Source: Auricularia sp. M13
Lineage: Eukaryota > Basidiomycota > Agaricomycetes > Auriculariales > Auriculariaceae
NCBI GenBank assembly: GCA_037042915.1
Contig: CM073199.1
Location: forward strand, 1,488,001 to 1,552,000
DNA: 64,000 nucleotides
Direction: 5' to 3'
Part shown: piece by piece, positions 22,828 to 35,076 of the stretch
Position numbering within the stretch: position 1 is the stretch's first letter
Layout of the letters: each line of letters opens with the position of its first letter
Made by a program: the position numbers and the translations under genes
The notes under the pieces: model-generated
What the model saw: only the letters and a program-made list of their open reading frames with translations
Databases searched by the model: none
Told to the model about the DNA's origin: nothing

Positions 22828-25581
22828 ATGGCCTATCAGCAACTGACTGCGACGTCTCTTACGCCCTCACGTGCTGCGCCCTCGCCCCCGGTGGCCAATA
22901 GACGGGCGCAGGAGCCGCCTACCCAGTACAACTCACCGTATCAGAACTCGGCTAGTTACTCGCCAGCCTTCAATCTCAACTCCTCATCGCCGGCCATGTC
23001 TGCCTACAACTCGGGTTATAGCGGTATTGGGGCATCTCCTTTGCGCTCGTCGTCCGCCCCCAGCGCGTCCGAGATCATCAGACGGGGCTGGGCTTCAGTC
23101 AAAGAGGACGGCTTTGCCAGTTTTTTGTGGGCCAGGAAATATCTGATACTCAGAGATCAAACGCTCTCTTTCCATAAGAACGAGGTGGGCATCCATTGCT
23201 CGCATTATCCTGTCCCTGATATAGTCCACCAGTCCGGCTCGCAGACGAACGTGATCTATCTGCGCGATATCACCAACATCGAGCGCACAGACCTTAAACC
23301 TTATTGCTTGCTCCTGGATACGAAGGAGAAGCGGTTCTTCTTCTCACTCAAGAACGACGAGGAGGTCTATGGCTGGCAAGACGATATCTACTCGAGGAGC
23401 CCTCTCATGGGTGTCAGCAACCCGACCAATTTCGTCCATAAGATTCATGTTGGCTTCGATCCTATCAGTGGGGCGTTCACGGTAAGCATTTGTGTGGGTC
23501 ATCAGGTAGAAAACTCAATGGTCACAGGGCCTTCCCGAGCAATGGACTCGCCTGCTAACTCAGTCTGCTATCACGCGCGAGGACTATGCTCGGAACCCGC
23601 AGGCCGTCCTGGAAGTCCTGGAGTTCTACACAGACCACCAGAAACGCGCATTTGAGGACGACGGCATGTTAGCCCCGCCCCGCCTAGCTGGCAACAACGC
23701 GAACATGAATGCCGGTGCCTCTACCTCTTCGAGGCAACAGTATGATCCTGGCTATACACCGCGCTTTGGGGAAAAGACTGGCCTAGGTGGCGCACGAGCT
23801 GCCAACACCATGCAGGACAACCAGCTTGGTCCTGGAAAGGCGCCCGCAGTCGCACCACGCCCAGGTGAAATAGTCAACCTCCCTTCGTCACTGTCACGCG
23901 CGCCGAACAACGCTCCATATCCGACAGCTCAACGGCCAGCACCGCCTCGCCCTCCTATCTCTGCCCAGAGACCCGCACCACCCGCTCCGTCTATGGGAAA
24001 TGCTCGGCCTGACCCTGGTCAGCTTTCCCAGCGCTCACGGCCGCAGGGTCCACCCGGTGTACCATCGGAAGTCAGGCCTCCCGCGTCTGGTATGGAAGGA
24101 ACGTCGTCGTCCCCATCCATTAGCCAGCAGCGACCTGCAGCGCCGAACGTTAACCGTCCCGCGGAGCCCGTGCGGAAGGAGTCATTCGACCGAAATGACG
24201 CGCCAATGCAGGCTGTCCGGCCGGCGCTTCCTCCCTCGAAGTCGGCACCTGCTCCAGCTCAGCCCGCTACGCAACCGGCTCCAGGTCCGGCGGGTTCGCT
24301 CGTTGGGCCAAAGCCAATTAAGCCGCTGCATACAGGGAAGAAGCTTCCAGGACCCTCCGACGTCGCTTCACCCGCGTCTGCGCCCAGTCAAGAGAGTGTT
24401 TCTCGCAAGGAAACGCCTGCGCCCATCGAGGAAGGCTCGCGTGATGCTGCTGCTGCTGCTTTGGAGAAGCCAACGCCGAAAGTCGAGAAGCGCATCAGCA
24501 CACTCACCGAAGCTCAGATCATGGACAAGTTGCGGTCTGTCGTCAGCAGCGACGACCCGAAGACTCTGTACAGCACGATTAAGAAAGTGGGACAGGGGTA
24601 CGTGCCGGATGACCATGGCTATGCTGGTGATTGACATGTCGTCAAGTGCTTCTGGCCACGTCTTCGTTGCAAAAACACTCTCAACTGGCAAGAAGGTCGC
24701 TATCAAGCAAATGGACCTCACGATCCAACCCCGCAAGGAGTTGATCGTCAACGAAATTCTCGTGATGAAGGAATCCCAGCACCCTAACATCGTCAACTTC
24801 CTCGAGTCGTACTTGGTGAAGAACACCGAGCTCTGGGTGGTCATGGAGTACATGGAAGGCGGTGCGCTGACCGACGTGATTGAACACAACCAGCTCGAAG
24901 AGGATCAGATATCGAGCATTTGCTTGGAAGTGCGCACATCTTGGCTTTTTTACTCACCGGTGTTAATACGTTGCAGACGTGCAAGGGTCTTGGTCATCTT
25001 CACGAACAGCAAATCATTCATAGAGATATCAAGAGCGACAACGTTCTGCTCGACGCGCAGGGCCATGTCAAGATCAGTACGTCGTCGCTGCGCCGTGCAT
25101 GTTGCAGAGGACTAACACATCTCCAGCCGACTTCGGGTTCTGCGCCAAGCTCACTGACCAGAAGTCGAAGCGTGCCACCATGGTCGGCACACCCTACTGG
25201 ATGGCGCCGGAGGTCGTCAAGCAGAAAGAGTACGGGGCCAAGGTCGATATTTGGTCACTGGGCATCATGGCCATCGAGATGATTGAAAACGAGCCGCCAT
25301 ACCTGGACGAGGAGCCGCTCAAGGCACTCTATCTCATTGCCACGAATGGAACGCCGACGTTGAAGAAACCAGAAGCTCTGAGCAAGGAGCTCAAGAGTTT
25401 CCTTAGTGTTTGCCTCTGTGTCGACGTCAAGAGTCGCGCAACCGCTGATGAGCTCCTTGGGGTCAGTAAAACCCTTCTCCGTATTATGTGTCTAATTGCG
25501 CTGCAGCACGAGTTCCTGAAGAAGGCGTGCGCGTTGTCTGGGCTAGCTCCGTTGCTGCGATTCAGGACGAAAGCTGGCTAG
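22828..25581 (+). CDS. CLA4: CLA4-type p21-activated kinase (PH + CRIB + kinase)
   Basis: Seven exons keep frame throughout: 22828-23184, 23233-23481, 23528-24597, 24647-24929, 24977-25076, 25127-25461 and 25507-25581 (822 aa). A PH domain covers about residues 83-175 ([19 protein letters not shown] to [12 protein letters not shown]). A CRIB/PBD follows at about 179-235 ([28 protein letters not shown]). A long Pro-rich linker spans about 240-540, and a complete STE20 kinase about 550-810. The kinase has [26 protein letters not shown] and GTPYWMAPE. By homology it acts downstream of Cdc42 in polarity, septation and filament formation. CLA4 is, to my recollection, a frequent neighbour of B mating-type loci in Agaricomycetes, which supports the locus call. 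Pheromone P4 lies 390 bp downstream. Confidence 0.95.
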
Positions 25582-25908
25582 GTTCCGCTATCTTGGCATG
25601 TGTCGTCCTTGTTGCTGCTACGATGATCCCTTCACCCGGTGCCGAGCGTTCATGTGCTTTATCTGTTGTGCCAATATTACGCTTATTGCATTCATTCGGT
25701 TTGCAGTCATTTAACGATCTTGCTGTGGGCATAAAATACAAACGGAGGTGGGGCTGTCTGTATTTTGCGTCGTCTCTCGGGACGTAGAGAGGATAGTGCT
25801 CAGCTCATCACACTGTAGAAGGAAGTCGACACAGTACAATTCTCGACACCTCAAGCACTACTACAAGTACATCGCGGTTCGAAGCGCGCCGAAGCCAGGC
25901 TGCAGAGG
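25582..25908. other. Convergent 3' flanks of CLA4 and P4
   Basis: Nothing beyond presumed untranslated sequence is seen. Confidence 0.5.
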
Positions 25909-25972
25909 CTGGAGGCTCGCGTTAGTACTGACAGCTTCTGTGCGATATGTTGGGCTGACTCACATCACCTGC

Positions 25973-26077
25973 TCAAGCGACGACACAGTAGCTCCAGATG
26001 GTGCCGGGGCCAGTCTCGCGGCCACTGGTCTGCTCCTGAGAAGGCTGGGTAACGGAGGGGGTCGGCTGGGCGTCCAT
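25973..26077 (-). CDS. CaaX pheromone precursor P4
   Basis: A 34-residue precursor begins MDAQPTPSVTQPSQEQ and ends GRETGPGTIWSYCVVA. CVVA is the CaaX box. The RE/ET region about ten residues before the Cys is the likely trimming site, giving a peptide near TGPGTIWSYC. The N-terminal MDAQ...TQPS frame is shared with P9, 28 kb away, marking the two as paralogues. A TATATAAG box lies about 50 bp upstream (26127-26134). A likely intron lies just after the stop (gtgatgtgagt... to ...cctccag, about 25968-25909, with a CTAAC branch site), in keeping with P1-P3. Confidence 0.9.
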   Translation of the reverse strand: MDAQPTPSVTQPSQEQTSGRETGPGTIWSYCVVA

Positions 26078-26126
26078 GATATAACAGTGACAGGTGTGTC
26101 GCAATCGTCCGAGAGGAGAGACGCCT

Positions 26127-26134
26127 CTTATATA
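26127..26134 (-). promoter_or_regulatory. TATA box of pheromone gene P4
   Basis: TATATAAG on the minus strand, about 50 bp upstream of the P4 ATG. Confidence 0.65.
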
Positions 26135-27017
26135 CACGCGCCGGATTGACAAGGCAGTGAGACACTGTTATATGGTGTTGAGACATCCATCGGGCCCATA
26201 CCAGGGACGTTGTGGCCCAAGCAGTATTCACGTGGTTCTTGTTCCAAGTCAGCTTTGACCACGCCTGACGATTTTGTAAAAATTTTCGTTCATGGGATGA
26301 ATTGGGTCGCGAGTGATCACTGGTGCTTGTCACCCGTGGCTCGAGTTTTCCAAGTTACTTATTCTGAAGCAGCGTAAAAGCTGGAACCCATCTCTTATAG
26401 ATTGAATGAACGGGATACCGTGGTCGTACTCTCTCGGACAAAACTCGGTGATTGACTCGAAGGCGCGAGGTGATAAGTATCAGCATTGGGGAGGAGTCGA
26501 GATGCACCTGACAAAGTTCGCACCAGCGCGATCGAACGCAATGTGTTGCTGTCATGGTGGTTCCCTATCTGGGTGGCTATGAGAAATTAACCAGTCCGAG
26601 ATATCCTCTATTAGTCGCAGCTTGAAAGTCGAGGTCAGTATATAAGTACTCAAACGACGTTCTGACAGATTCTGACATACTGTATAGGTATCGCAAGACG
26701 AGATACGTCCATAGTCACTAGACTAGCATCATATTCTCAGTTTATTCCTCCATCTCTATCCCAGCCCTTGAATTCGCCAGACCGGAACTAGGTACAGGAG
26801 TTTATTAATCTGATGGCATTGAACAATGCGCTGCTCCGCGGCGGACTTGACGGTTATTACTCCGAAAACGAAGAGGGCAGCGTCGTACATACCGGTACGA
26901 ACGAACAAAAGCTGAAGCGCCATCTACTGTGCCAGCGCGTCATTGTTCATGTGCTATTGTCTCCACGTTTGTCGAAACGGCCCGGAACGCTCATGTGAGA
27001 ACAAAAGGCTGATGAAC
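26135..27017. other. Intergenic between P4 and P5
   Basis: Contains the P4 and P5 promoters. A TATATAAG at about 26640 precedes a 61-codon frame (26813-26998) with no CaaX end or domain, which I do not call as a gene. ACAAAAGG at 27001-27008 lies close to the P5 TATA run. Confidence 0.4.
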
Positions 27018-27031
27018 ATATATATATATAT
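27018..27031 (+). promoter_or_regulatory. TATA box of pheromone gene P5 (TA dinucleotide run)
   Basis: A run of alternating AT/TA lies 80 bp upstream of the P5 ATG. An in-frame ATG inside it (MDEYCQ...) would add about 27 residues, but it overlaps the TATA run and is unlikely to be in the transcript. Confidence 0.6.
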
Positions 27032-27110
27032 GGACGAGTATTGTCAGATCCTAATCAACACACGCACCTCCACCCCAGTTTTCCAGCGTCCTCTACTGCT
27101 TGCAACGCCA

Positions 27111-27239
27111 ATGGACGTGATAAACGACCTGTCCTCCATCTGGACCTCTGATAGCGAACCGGAACTCAACGACCCTACGCTTCTGCCTACAGACCTCGAG
27201 CGTCATGGCAGCGTAACGGTACTTTGCCTTATCACCTAA
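27111..27239 (+). CDS. CaaX pheromone precursor P5
   Basis: A 42-residue precursor begins MDVINDLSSIWTSDSEPE and ends DLERHGSVTVLCLIT. The CaaX box is CLIT, with Thr as the last residue. The stretch ERHGSVTVLC is identical to P1 although the rest of the precursor is unrelated. In this 30-nt block the two genes differ at five third-codon positions only, so the same mature ligand is predicted. A 49-nt intron (27252-27300, gtgggt...ttggtag, with a CTGAC branch) begins 12 nt after the stop. A more upstream in-frame ATG exists inside the TATA run; 27111 is preferred because of the MD start and distance. Confidence 0.9.
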   Translation: MDVINDLSSIWTSDSEPELNDPTLLPTDLERHGSVTVLCLIT

Positions 27240-27300
27240 GTCTCTGTGAAGGTGGGTATCAGCCATATCTCATTCGGGCAGTGCTGACCAGTCTTGGTAG

Positions 27301-28243
27301 ACTCGTATCGCAGATTCGTTCCCACGGCCTGTATCGCTAGAATGAGTTATTACGGTTTTTGTATGCCTTGTTGAGGCCAACCGCGCGTCTCGAGGAACTG
27401 CACCCTTGAGCGCTGTGCGCCAACTGCAGCCTGATTCGGGCGGACGTCGTGCCGATCATTTACTACGCAACTCCCATCCACTCTCTGTCCAAAGGCTGTG
27501 CTGCCCAGCTCCTCTGCTCAGTGTAGTAGTACTAGTACGATAAATATTAGTCCCCTGTTCGTTCGGACCCCGTCACATTATTTGCGCAACATGATCCTCG
27601 TTAGAATGCGGAACTATCCAGCGATCAGACGATTGTGAGAGTAAAACTGCCATCCGAGTCAGTGCTTTCATTGTACTTGCTCGTTACCTCATGCCCAGTA
27701 TACATGGCCAAGGTTGGGTTGTGAATGAAGCAGGAGCCCCCCCGAAAAGTCTATGAGAGGTCCGATCCGCAAACTGCCCAGGAGGATGGTCCCAGTGGAT
27801 CGAAACAATCAAATCGGGTTCGGACGATGGTCCCAACGGCTCGGAGCTTCCGGCGCCCGGCGGCAATGGGAGGAGCCACAGTTGGCCACAATATCCCGCG
27901 ACTCGAAAATGCGCAGGCTCAAAATCTGCCTCAGGACGTCCAGGGTTTCGTAGGGCACCGCTCATCTCCCTGCGCTTGTCTGTTTCGCACTGTCCCCTCA
28001 CTAATAAAGATTTGTGCTGAGTACCGTGGGGGAAGCAATGACAATCGATGTGTATCCAATATATTAGTGCGCAGCGACATTGAGTATGAGCAGATACAAG
28101 ACAACGAGCGAGCGACAGCGAGGTAGATAGAGGTGTGCTAGGCAACAGGTAAATGTCATGATAAATATCTATAGTATCGGCGGCGGCGATAGCGCGAGGT
28201 GTATCAGCGTCCATGGCGGCCAGGAAACACAGGGGAGTCCGCT
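27301..28243. other. Intergenic between P5 and F-box gene 1
   Basis: Includes the P5 3' flank and the F-box 3' flank. One 187-codon minus-strand frame (28247-27684) overlaps the F-box stop region. It has no recognised domain and is treated as chance. Confidence 0.4.
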
Positions 28244-29696
28244 TCACTCTAATTTTTCATACTTCACATCGGGCGTGTTGCGCCCACCAAAAATCCTGCG
28301 ACCCAGGTTGGCGAGCCGCTTGCCTGTGCCGCCCGGCAGGCGCAGGGATGTCGTGGATGACGACGTTGGCGGGGCTGTATAGTCCAAGAGCTGCTGGCGC
28401 TGCACGACGACGGGCAGCGGCGCCATGAGCGCAAAGTTTGCCGGCGTGAGTCGCCGAGGGAAGCCGCGCGTTGGGACGAGGTCGACCTGCACAGTGATAG
28501 ATCAGCGCTGTGCCGCAGCAACTGCAATTGAGAAAAAAAGAACTCACCGGCGCCTCGCCTCCGCCCGTCGGGAACTCATGAATCCGGATGCCTTTCGAAC
28601 GACAGTGCCGCACGAACGGTGTCGCCCAGCCTGGTTCGCGGTGTCCCAGATAATTATAGCATGTCACGACGCGGAGGTTTGGGCAGCGCTTCGTAATGTT
28701 GCCGATAGCGGACCGCTCGCGTGAGACGCGGCCAGAGTCGAGCGAGCCGTGCAGGTAGAACCCAAAGTGGACAATGGTCGCCGGGAGCGTTTCGCAGACC
28801 GTTCCAGATGCTGCACCTGCGCGGAAGAGGCCGCTCCAGATGGTCAGCTCCTGTAGAGCGGGACATGCGTTGACAGCGCCAATGGCGGCGTCATCCCATG
28901 CCGCAAGCGTCAGGGAGCGCAGAGTGGGCCTCACGCGGCCGAGAAGCGACTTGAGAGCGGCCGGACGGAGACTACCGCGGGTGATAGCGAGGATGTCGAG
29001 CTGGCGAAGAGCCGTAGCATAGAGCGTGGCCAACGTGCCGTCGGGATCGTAGCTGACGTGCAGGCGCAGCTCGCGCAGCTTCAAGGACCGTTCGACTTCC
29101 TCTGGCAGCGGAGGCGGGTGAGCATCGGCCTCCGAGGCTTCTATCGCACGCGGCGGCATGACGTCGAGGTGCTGCAGTGACGGCCAGATTTCAATGAGCT
29201 CAAGCATGCGCTCCACGTCCGTGACGAGGTGCAGCTTGAGTGCGCGCACGGGCGCCGCAGCGCGGAGAGCATCAGCCTGGTCAGGCTCGATGGGCCCCGG
29301 GCACTCGTGGATGTCGAGCTGGTAGAGATAGGGGCAGCTCTGGACGAGATAGACGAGCTCCTGGTTGGACACCTTGAGCTTCTTGTTGCGCAGCGGGTCC
29401 TTGAACGAGACCTCCAGGATACGGACGGCCTCGCGCAGCATCCGAGCCTTCTCCGTCTTCTGGCCCGCGTTGCGCAGGAACGCGTGCGCCCGGTATCGGT
29501 GCGTAATGCGCACGTGTCGATACAGCAGCAGCTGCGCCGCCGGCGCCCAGTCGCTACACACCAACGCCGCCGTCGTCAGCGTCTTGTAGTCCGGCGTGCG
29601 ATCGAGGGCCCAGTCCTTGTAGTATATGTGTTCGAGGATGCGCAGGATGAGCTCGTGCGTCAGTGGCGGCGAGGGCGTCAGCGTGCGTCCGGGCAT
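28244..29696 (-). CDS. F-box protein 1 (Agaricomycete type)
   Basis: Two exons, 28548-29696 and 28244-28486 (463 aa), start at MPGRTLTPSPPLTHELILR. An F-box-like helix pair lies at about residues 12-60 (HELILRILEHIYY, then AALVCSDWAPAAQLLLYRHV). Degenerate leucine-rich repeats follow, such as LQHLDVMPP, LRELRLHV and LRSLTLAAW. By homology such proteins bind Skp1 and present substrates to an SCF ubiquitin ligase. The family is highly expanded in Agaricomycetes, so no substrate can be suggested. The C-terminus is basic with a Gly/Arg stretch (LPGGTGKRLANLGRR). The single 61-nt intron contains a run of T on the coding strand. Confidence 0.8.
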
Positions 29697-30228
29697 GGCG
29701 GTCGGCGGTTACTGGGGAGTTGGGGGGCCAGGTGCGGTCTAAGAGTCTATGTGCAGCGGCAGCCCATGTACAGCACGCGAGAAGAAAAGCAGGTCGTTCG
29801 AAAGCGGACTGAAACCGTCAGCACGCCCGGTTTCAAATCCGGCGCCTGGATCCGGGCACCGCATGCGCTTCTTTCTTGTTCCTGCGCACCCGGTCATCGC
29901 TGCTCCTTTCGCCGGCACCGCGGCGGTCCAGCGCGGAGTGTGGGCAGAGGAGAGAAACGTCGTCGCGCTAGCCGAGCAACAAGCTTCGACGCCAAATGCG
30001 GTCCGCTTATGCTTGGCCTATTCCCATTTCGACCATTCCTTTACCAATCAAAAAGCCTGGAGCTCCAGTTGACTGAGGACATGTGAGCGCATGGACGACA
30101 GAGTGAGTAGTATATCAAGGACATAGGAAATGCGAGCCGTAAGTATACAGTGCAAACAGCAATAACGATATGATACAAATCCTAAGGGCATAAGAAACGG
30201 CAGGAGCGATGGCCCCTGCCACCGAGCG
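29697..30228. other. Intergenic between F-box gene 1 and RecQ helicase
   Basis: Holds the F-box promoter and the RecQ 3' flank. A T-loop-like sequence near 29828-29840 was examined as a tRNA candidate and rejected. Confidence 0.45.
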
Positions 30229-33200
30229 TCAGGACTTCTTGAACTTGAACTTGGAGAATTTATCCGCGCCCGAACCTGCAGTCTTGGGGGTCGGCGCCGA
30301 CACGGACAGGCTCGACCCCACCTGCTGGTCGCCACTCCAATTGTTTCCGCTCGCGGTCCTCGACGGCGGCAGGCTCTTGGCGAGAGGTGGAGGAGCGGTC
30401 TCGCGCGGAATGTCCGTTGCGGCGGGAAAGCCTTGCATTTTGTGGATGATGCATACCCCCAAGAACGGACTGCACAGTTTCCACTTCTTGTCAGCTTCCG
30501 CTGCACTACCATAGAACTGCTTCAGCGCCGATTTGAAGCCTATCAGGTCTGCCGAGGGGGTTGTGTATGTGAGCTATATGTCATACGATTGCGGATGGCG
30601 ATCCCATACCGGACGGCAGCATGACTGCGAGAAACTGGAGGAGTTCCTTGGTCGCAATGTGCTTTCGGAGCATGTTCTCTTTGAGAGCAATCTGGACGAA
30701 ACGGAGATGAGTGCCACGCAGCAACACATCTTCTGTGTACGGACCTCCCGCCGTTTATCCTTCAGGTCCTTGTAACATTTCCGATTAGGGTCTCGCTTCA
30801 GTGTGTCGTCGTCGTCATCCTCAGATTCAGGCTCATCAGAGTCCTCGGCCGCGTCCGTCGTCGGCGCCGGGTTCAAGTCGGTGACGACGGTCGGTTCTGC
30901 GGCCTCGAATGCAGCGATTTCATCGAATCCTTCAAACACTCCCCAATCGACATCATTGTACTCGTCGTCGTAGTCAGCAACAATCGGATCGTCGTCTTCG
31001 ACGATAAAGCTGCTGCCACTGCGGTCGCTGCGTTCGCGCGCGGGGCCGGCCTCGTCCTCCTCGGAGTCGTACGGATTCTCCTGCGCACGCTTTTTGTTGA
31101 CTGCTTTAGCGCCGGCGTTGCCAGCTTGCCTCCCGCGCTTGGCCTTTGCAGGACCGCCAGTCTCGCCCATCTCGACGTGTATGGCCGCGCCAGCCTTGAC
31201 AGACATGCATATCTTCTGTCTGCCGTCGAGAATCGCCTTGACGTTCTCTGCCGGGCCAATCTACAACGTTGCACCACACAGATACAATGAGTTCAGGACA
31301 ACGGCGAAGGACCGTGTCAGACAGACCTTGATGTAGTCCGTTGACCAGCCAGCAGTATTCCGTACGCCCTCAAGCGAGATCGCCCCGTCGACGAGTAGGT
31401 AGTCGAATAGGCGCTCCGCCTGGACTTTCGTGAGGCCTGCCTTGCCAAAGTACTCAAGATGGTCCAGCCCCCGGTCCTTGATCTCCTTGATCTTGCTGCC
31501 CGTGAAGATGTTGACGAGCTGCGCCTGCGTCGTCTTCTCGCCACGCGCGGTCAGCTCCTGCACGAGCCGCACCGCATCCTGAGCCTGCGGCGTGAAGTCC
31601 CGGAACTCGCGCGCGTGCACGGCCGATTCTTTGCAGTTGTCGCAGAAGCCGTTGCATAGTCTGCTGTCGAAGGTCTCGCCGAAGAAGGTGCTAGCGTGAG
31701 GAGCGCATTAGTCTCTTATTTCACCGCCGGAAAGGTTGCGGCCACGTACAGGACTTGAGATCGTCGACAGTCGATGTCGTTCAGGCAGAAACGCATGACA
31801 GCGCGCACCTCCTCTTCCTGGCGTTTCTTCTCCTCCGGCAGGGCCTTGCTCTCATAGATCTGTTTCCTAAGAATCTGGAAATCACTTTGCGTGTAGACTG
31901 CAGGCTCGTCAGTTTTGATAACCTGATGTACCTGAGCCACTGTCGCACAGAGTATGCATTCGGACTCCTCTCCATCTCTGCCAGCGCGGCCAGTCTCCTG
32001 GTAGTAGCTGGTTTGGTTTCACCGTCAGTATAGCTCGAATATTACAGCAGAGAAGATAACCACATACCCCTCCAAGGACTTCGGCATTGTTTGGTGGATC
32101 ACATAGCGGACTGCTCAGCATCAGCAATGCATTACATGCGGTACAGGCTCCGCACCGTCCGGCTTATCTATGCCCATTCCAAAGGCGATCTGAGATCATA
32201 ATTAGCAACATGGCCTGCGTGCGGTACCCTGAATACAGACCGTAGCAACAATGACTTTGCAAGATCCATCCTTCCACGCCTTTTGTGTCTTTTCCTTGTC
32301 AGCCGGGCTCATCTGGCCATGAAAGTGCTTTGCGGCGACCCCATATTTATCCCTGAGCGTCTTGGCGACCTCCTCGCACCTGGCGCGCGCGAGACAGTAT
32401 ACAATGCCGGTCTTGCCAGGGTAGCGCTTGATAACATCATAGATGTCGTCCATCTTGGCGCGTTTGCGCCGGATTTCGTAACGAAGGTTCGTGCGGTTGA
32501 ACGATTGGGTGAGGCGCACGCAGCCGTCGATCTTGAGCTGCGAGATAATGTCGTCCACATTGTTCTTATGCGCCGTAGCGGTGAGCGCCATGATCGGCAC
32601 GCCAGGGTAGTCGACACGTAGGCGCGTAAGACATAGGTACTACAAGCAGGTTAGCGTGTCGTCTTGCATGTTGACAATGCTCACAGATTCCCGGAAGTCC
32701 CGTCCCCAGGTCGCCAGACAGTGCGCTTCGTCGATCACAAAGCGTGCCAGTAGTCCTCTGCGATACATCTGCTTCAAGATATTCACGAACGATGCGTTCT
32801 TGTCCAGCTTCTCCGGCGTGACATATGCCAGGCTAGGAAGATTTCGCCCAGAGGCAAGCCGGTCGCTCGCCTCGCGCTGGACTGCGGCATCAATGCCTGA
32901 GTTAAACGCGACGGCGTCAACACCCTTCTCGACGAGCATGCCGACTTGGTCGTTCATCAACGCCATAAGCGGCGTGATGACGAACGTCACGCCCTTCGTC
33001 TTGCCCTTTTGGCAGACGGCGGGCACCATATAGCAGAGACTCTTGCCGCCACCTGTGGGCATCAGCACAAAGACATCCTTGCCCTCGAGAGTCGCGGTTA
33101 TGGCAGGTAATTGGTTCCTGCGGAAAGACTGCAGGCCGTATGTCCGTTTCAGCACCTGGTGCGCTTCAGCGGAATGAGGCGACTTCTTCGCCTCCTCGTT

Positions 33201-34872
33201 CAGGTCCGGTTCAGCTGGTTGGACGGCCTTGACGACGACGTGGGTAGACGAGCTGGTATCGAGGGTATTTTCAATAGCTCGTAAAGGATGCCCATTGTCG
33301 GAATTGGCTGATGGGTTCACCACCATCCGGGTCTTCTCTACGGTCGAGACGGACCTGATAGCCTCCACCTCCATGACATCGGCATCCACGTCGATAATGT
33401 CGGGAGGAATATATCTGCTCTTTGAAGGAGCAGGAGTCGGTGTGGTGTATCTCTGAGGCGGAGGGACCGCCGGAGCAAACGTGGGCTGCGTGATTCTGGA
33501 CACGGATGGCACGCTGGCGCTGCCAGGCTCGCGCAATGCAATTTCAGCCTTGGTATCAGCGTTTCGCTTCGCCAACATCGTCCTGCATACGGACTCAGAT
33601 GTCAGGATTCACACCCAAAAGCAAACTCACATGAACATTTCGAGCATGACGGGATCTTGGTCCACAGAAGATTGCAGCATCGACTTGGCATGTTGCAATT
33701 CTGATGACAAGTTCTGGACGAGGAGGATCCGTAATTGCTCCAGTGGCATCTGCGGTGACTGTCAAGAGGCTTGCCTGGGGCATTGAAAATCACTCGATGT
33801 ATACCTGAGAGAGGTCCGCATTTGCCTGCACAGGTAGCCTGGCAGGTCCATTACTCTCCTTTGCGCTGAGGGTTTGCTTCAAATTCTCGTTCCTCTGAGC
33901 GAGGACATTGCTACAAGACTGTCGGTTGCGAGTTTGCACTACGTTTCGCAAAATTGTACGCACGCAAATTGCTCCAGCAAGAACGGGTCCCCTTCGACAG
34001 GTTCGCCCTTCTGGACTTTGATGAGCTTCTTGACATGCTCCAACTCGGAGGACAGGTTTGTCGCAAGAAGTGCGCGCAGTTGTTCCGCGGTCATCTAACG
34101 ACACTGTCACTTGACTGAACTCGACGATCTGGGCAATGAAGACCGACCTGCTCGGGATCGGAAGACGCCTTTGGCGTCGATGTTGAAGGTGGCGCGGCCA
34201 GGGCATATCTTGCAAGAGGTGTAGAAGATGCAGCAGCAGCATGGGCCTTACGCGGGCTGCGCTGCGCCGAAGACGGCGCGGGGAAGTTTTCCTTGAACGT
34301 CTCATTGTCATCCATGAAAACCTGAAGCGTTTTGCCGCATGAATGCGTTGAGCTCGGGGTAGTCACTATATAGTGCGCAGTTTATAAGGATCCCTTCCAA
34401 CCCAAGAGTACAAGGATAAACCTACCAGGCGCAGGTTCATGATGCCGCGCCTTCTTCGGCGGCGACGGCTTGCTGGACATAGCCTGTCCTTCGAGCGACG
34501 GCCGTTTCTGCCCTGCGGCACGCAGCGTTGACGATGGCTTGTCCTGTGCAGGTGGTGGCGCGTGTCTGAGTGGCGGCGGGATGCTCGCGGCATGGGGAAC
34601 GGTAACCGGGCCTGGCTATATATCACGCAACGTGAGCAGTGATCTTGGGCAGACGGAATGCGCGTAGGACATACCTGCCCACTAGAAGCAGCCTTGAACT
34701 TGAAGGTCTGCGCGCACCAAAATGTCAATACCAGGCTCGGTGTCAATAAACGCGGCCTGAAAGCCAGACGCGCCTTCGCAGCCTGGGTTTTATTCACCAC
34801 AGGCGTAGGGACCGCAGCATCTGCGCCGAACTTGGCACGCAGCTGGTCAAGGTTGTTGCGCGGGGCGGCCAT
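30229..34872 (-). CDS. SGS1: RecQ family DNA helicase (Sgs1/BLM-like)
   Basis: A large multi-exon gene starts at the ATG at 34872 (MAAPRNNLDQLRAKFGADAA) and ends with TGA at 30229-30231. The N-terminal third is Ser/Pro-rich. The helicase core shows LQSFRRNQLPAITA, Walker A PTGGGKSLCYMVPA, the DEAH box in VIDEAHCLATWGRDFRE, ALTATA, IAFGMGIDKPD and ETGRAGRDGEESEC. The RQC zinc region reads DSRLCNGFCDNCKES and is followed by a winged-helix-like segment. The C-terminus has acidic stretches and a basic KFSKFKFKKS end. I did not find a clear HRDC domain. By homology it is a 3'-5' helicase for dissolving recombination intermediates and protecting forks. The exact number and limits of introns are not settled, and N-terminal splicing is the least certain part. 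Confidence 0.9.
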
Positions 34873-35076
34873 GGTCGCGCGGGGTCGAGTTGATGGGAAG
34901 GTGGAAGGCGCGGCCGGGGCGTCGGTGTTGACCGCCACCGTGTAAGCGAGGTCACGTGCTCAGTTGCCGTCTTTCGCCACAATTTTCCCATTTTGTGGCA
35001 GCAGTCCTCGAACATCGTGAAATCGTCGAATTACGCGCTACATGGGCGCTGTACGGTTGTTCTATGCTCTATGCCA

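Noticed and set aside
26650-26712. Minus-strand ATG-GAC frame ending CQNVV
   Set aside because: The Cys is five residues from the end rather than four, and no TATA box is placed upstream.
26813-26998. A 61-codon + strand frame downstream of TATATAAG
   Set aside because: No CaaX end, no similarity to the other precursors, and about 170 bp from the TATA element. Left as unexplained.
27684-28247. A 187-codon minus-strand frame, including an MDAD start
   Set aside because: No CaaX or domain. It begins in the F-box 3' end, and a frame of this length is expected by chance in a GC-rich region.
29727-29850. tRNA-like sequence: GTTTCAAATCC T-loop-like box and an 8-bp match between CCAGGTGC and GCGCCTGG
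   Set aside because: The T-stem is one base out of register and no D-arm or anticodon arm could be folded between the arms. It lies in the F-box promoter.
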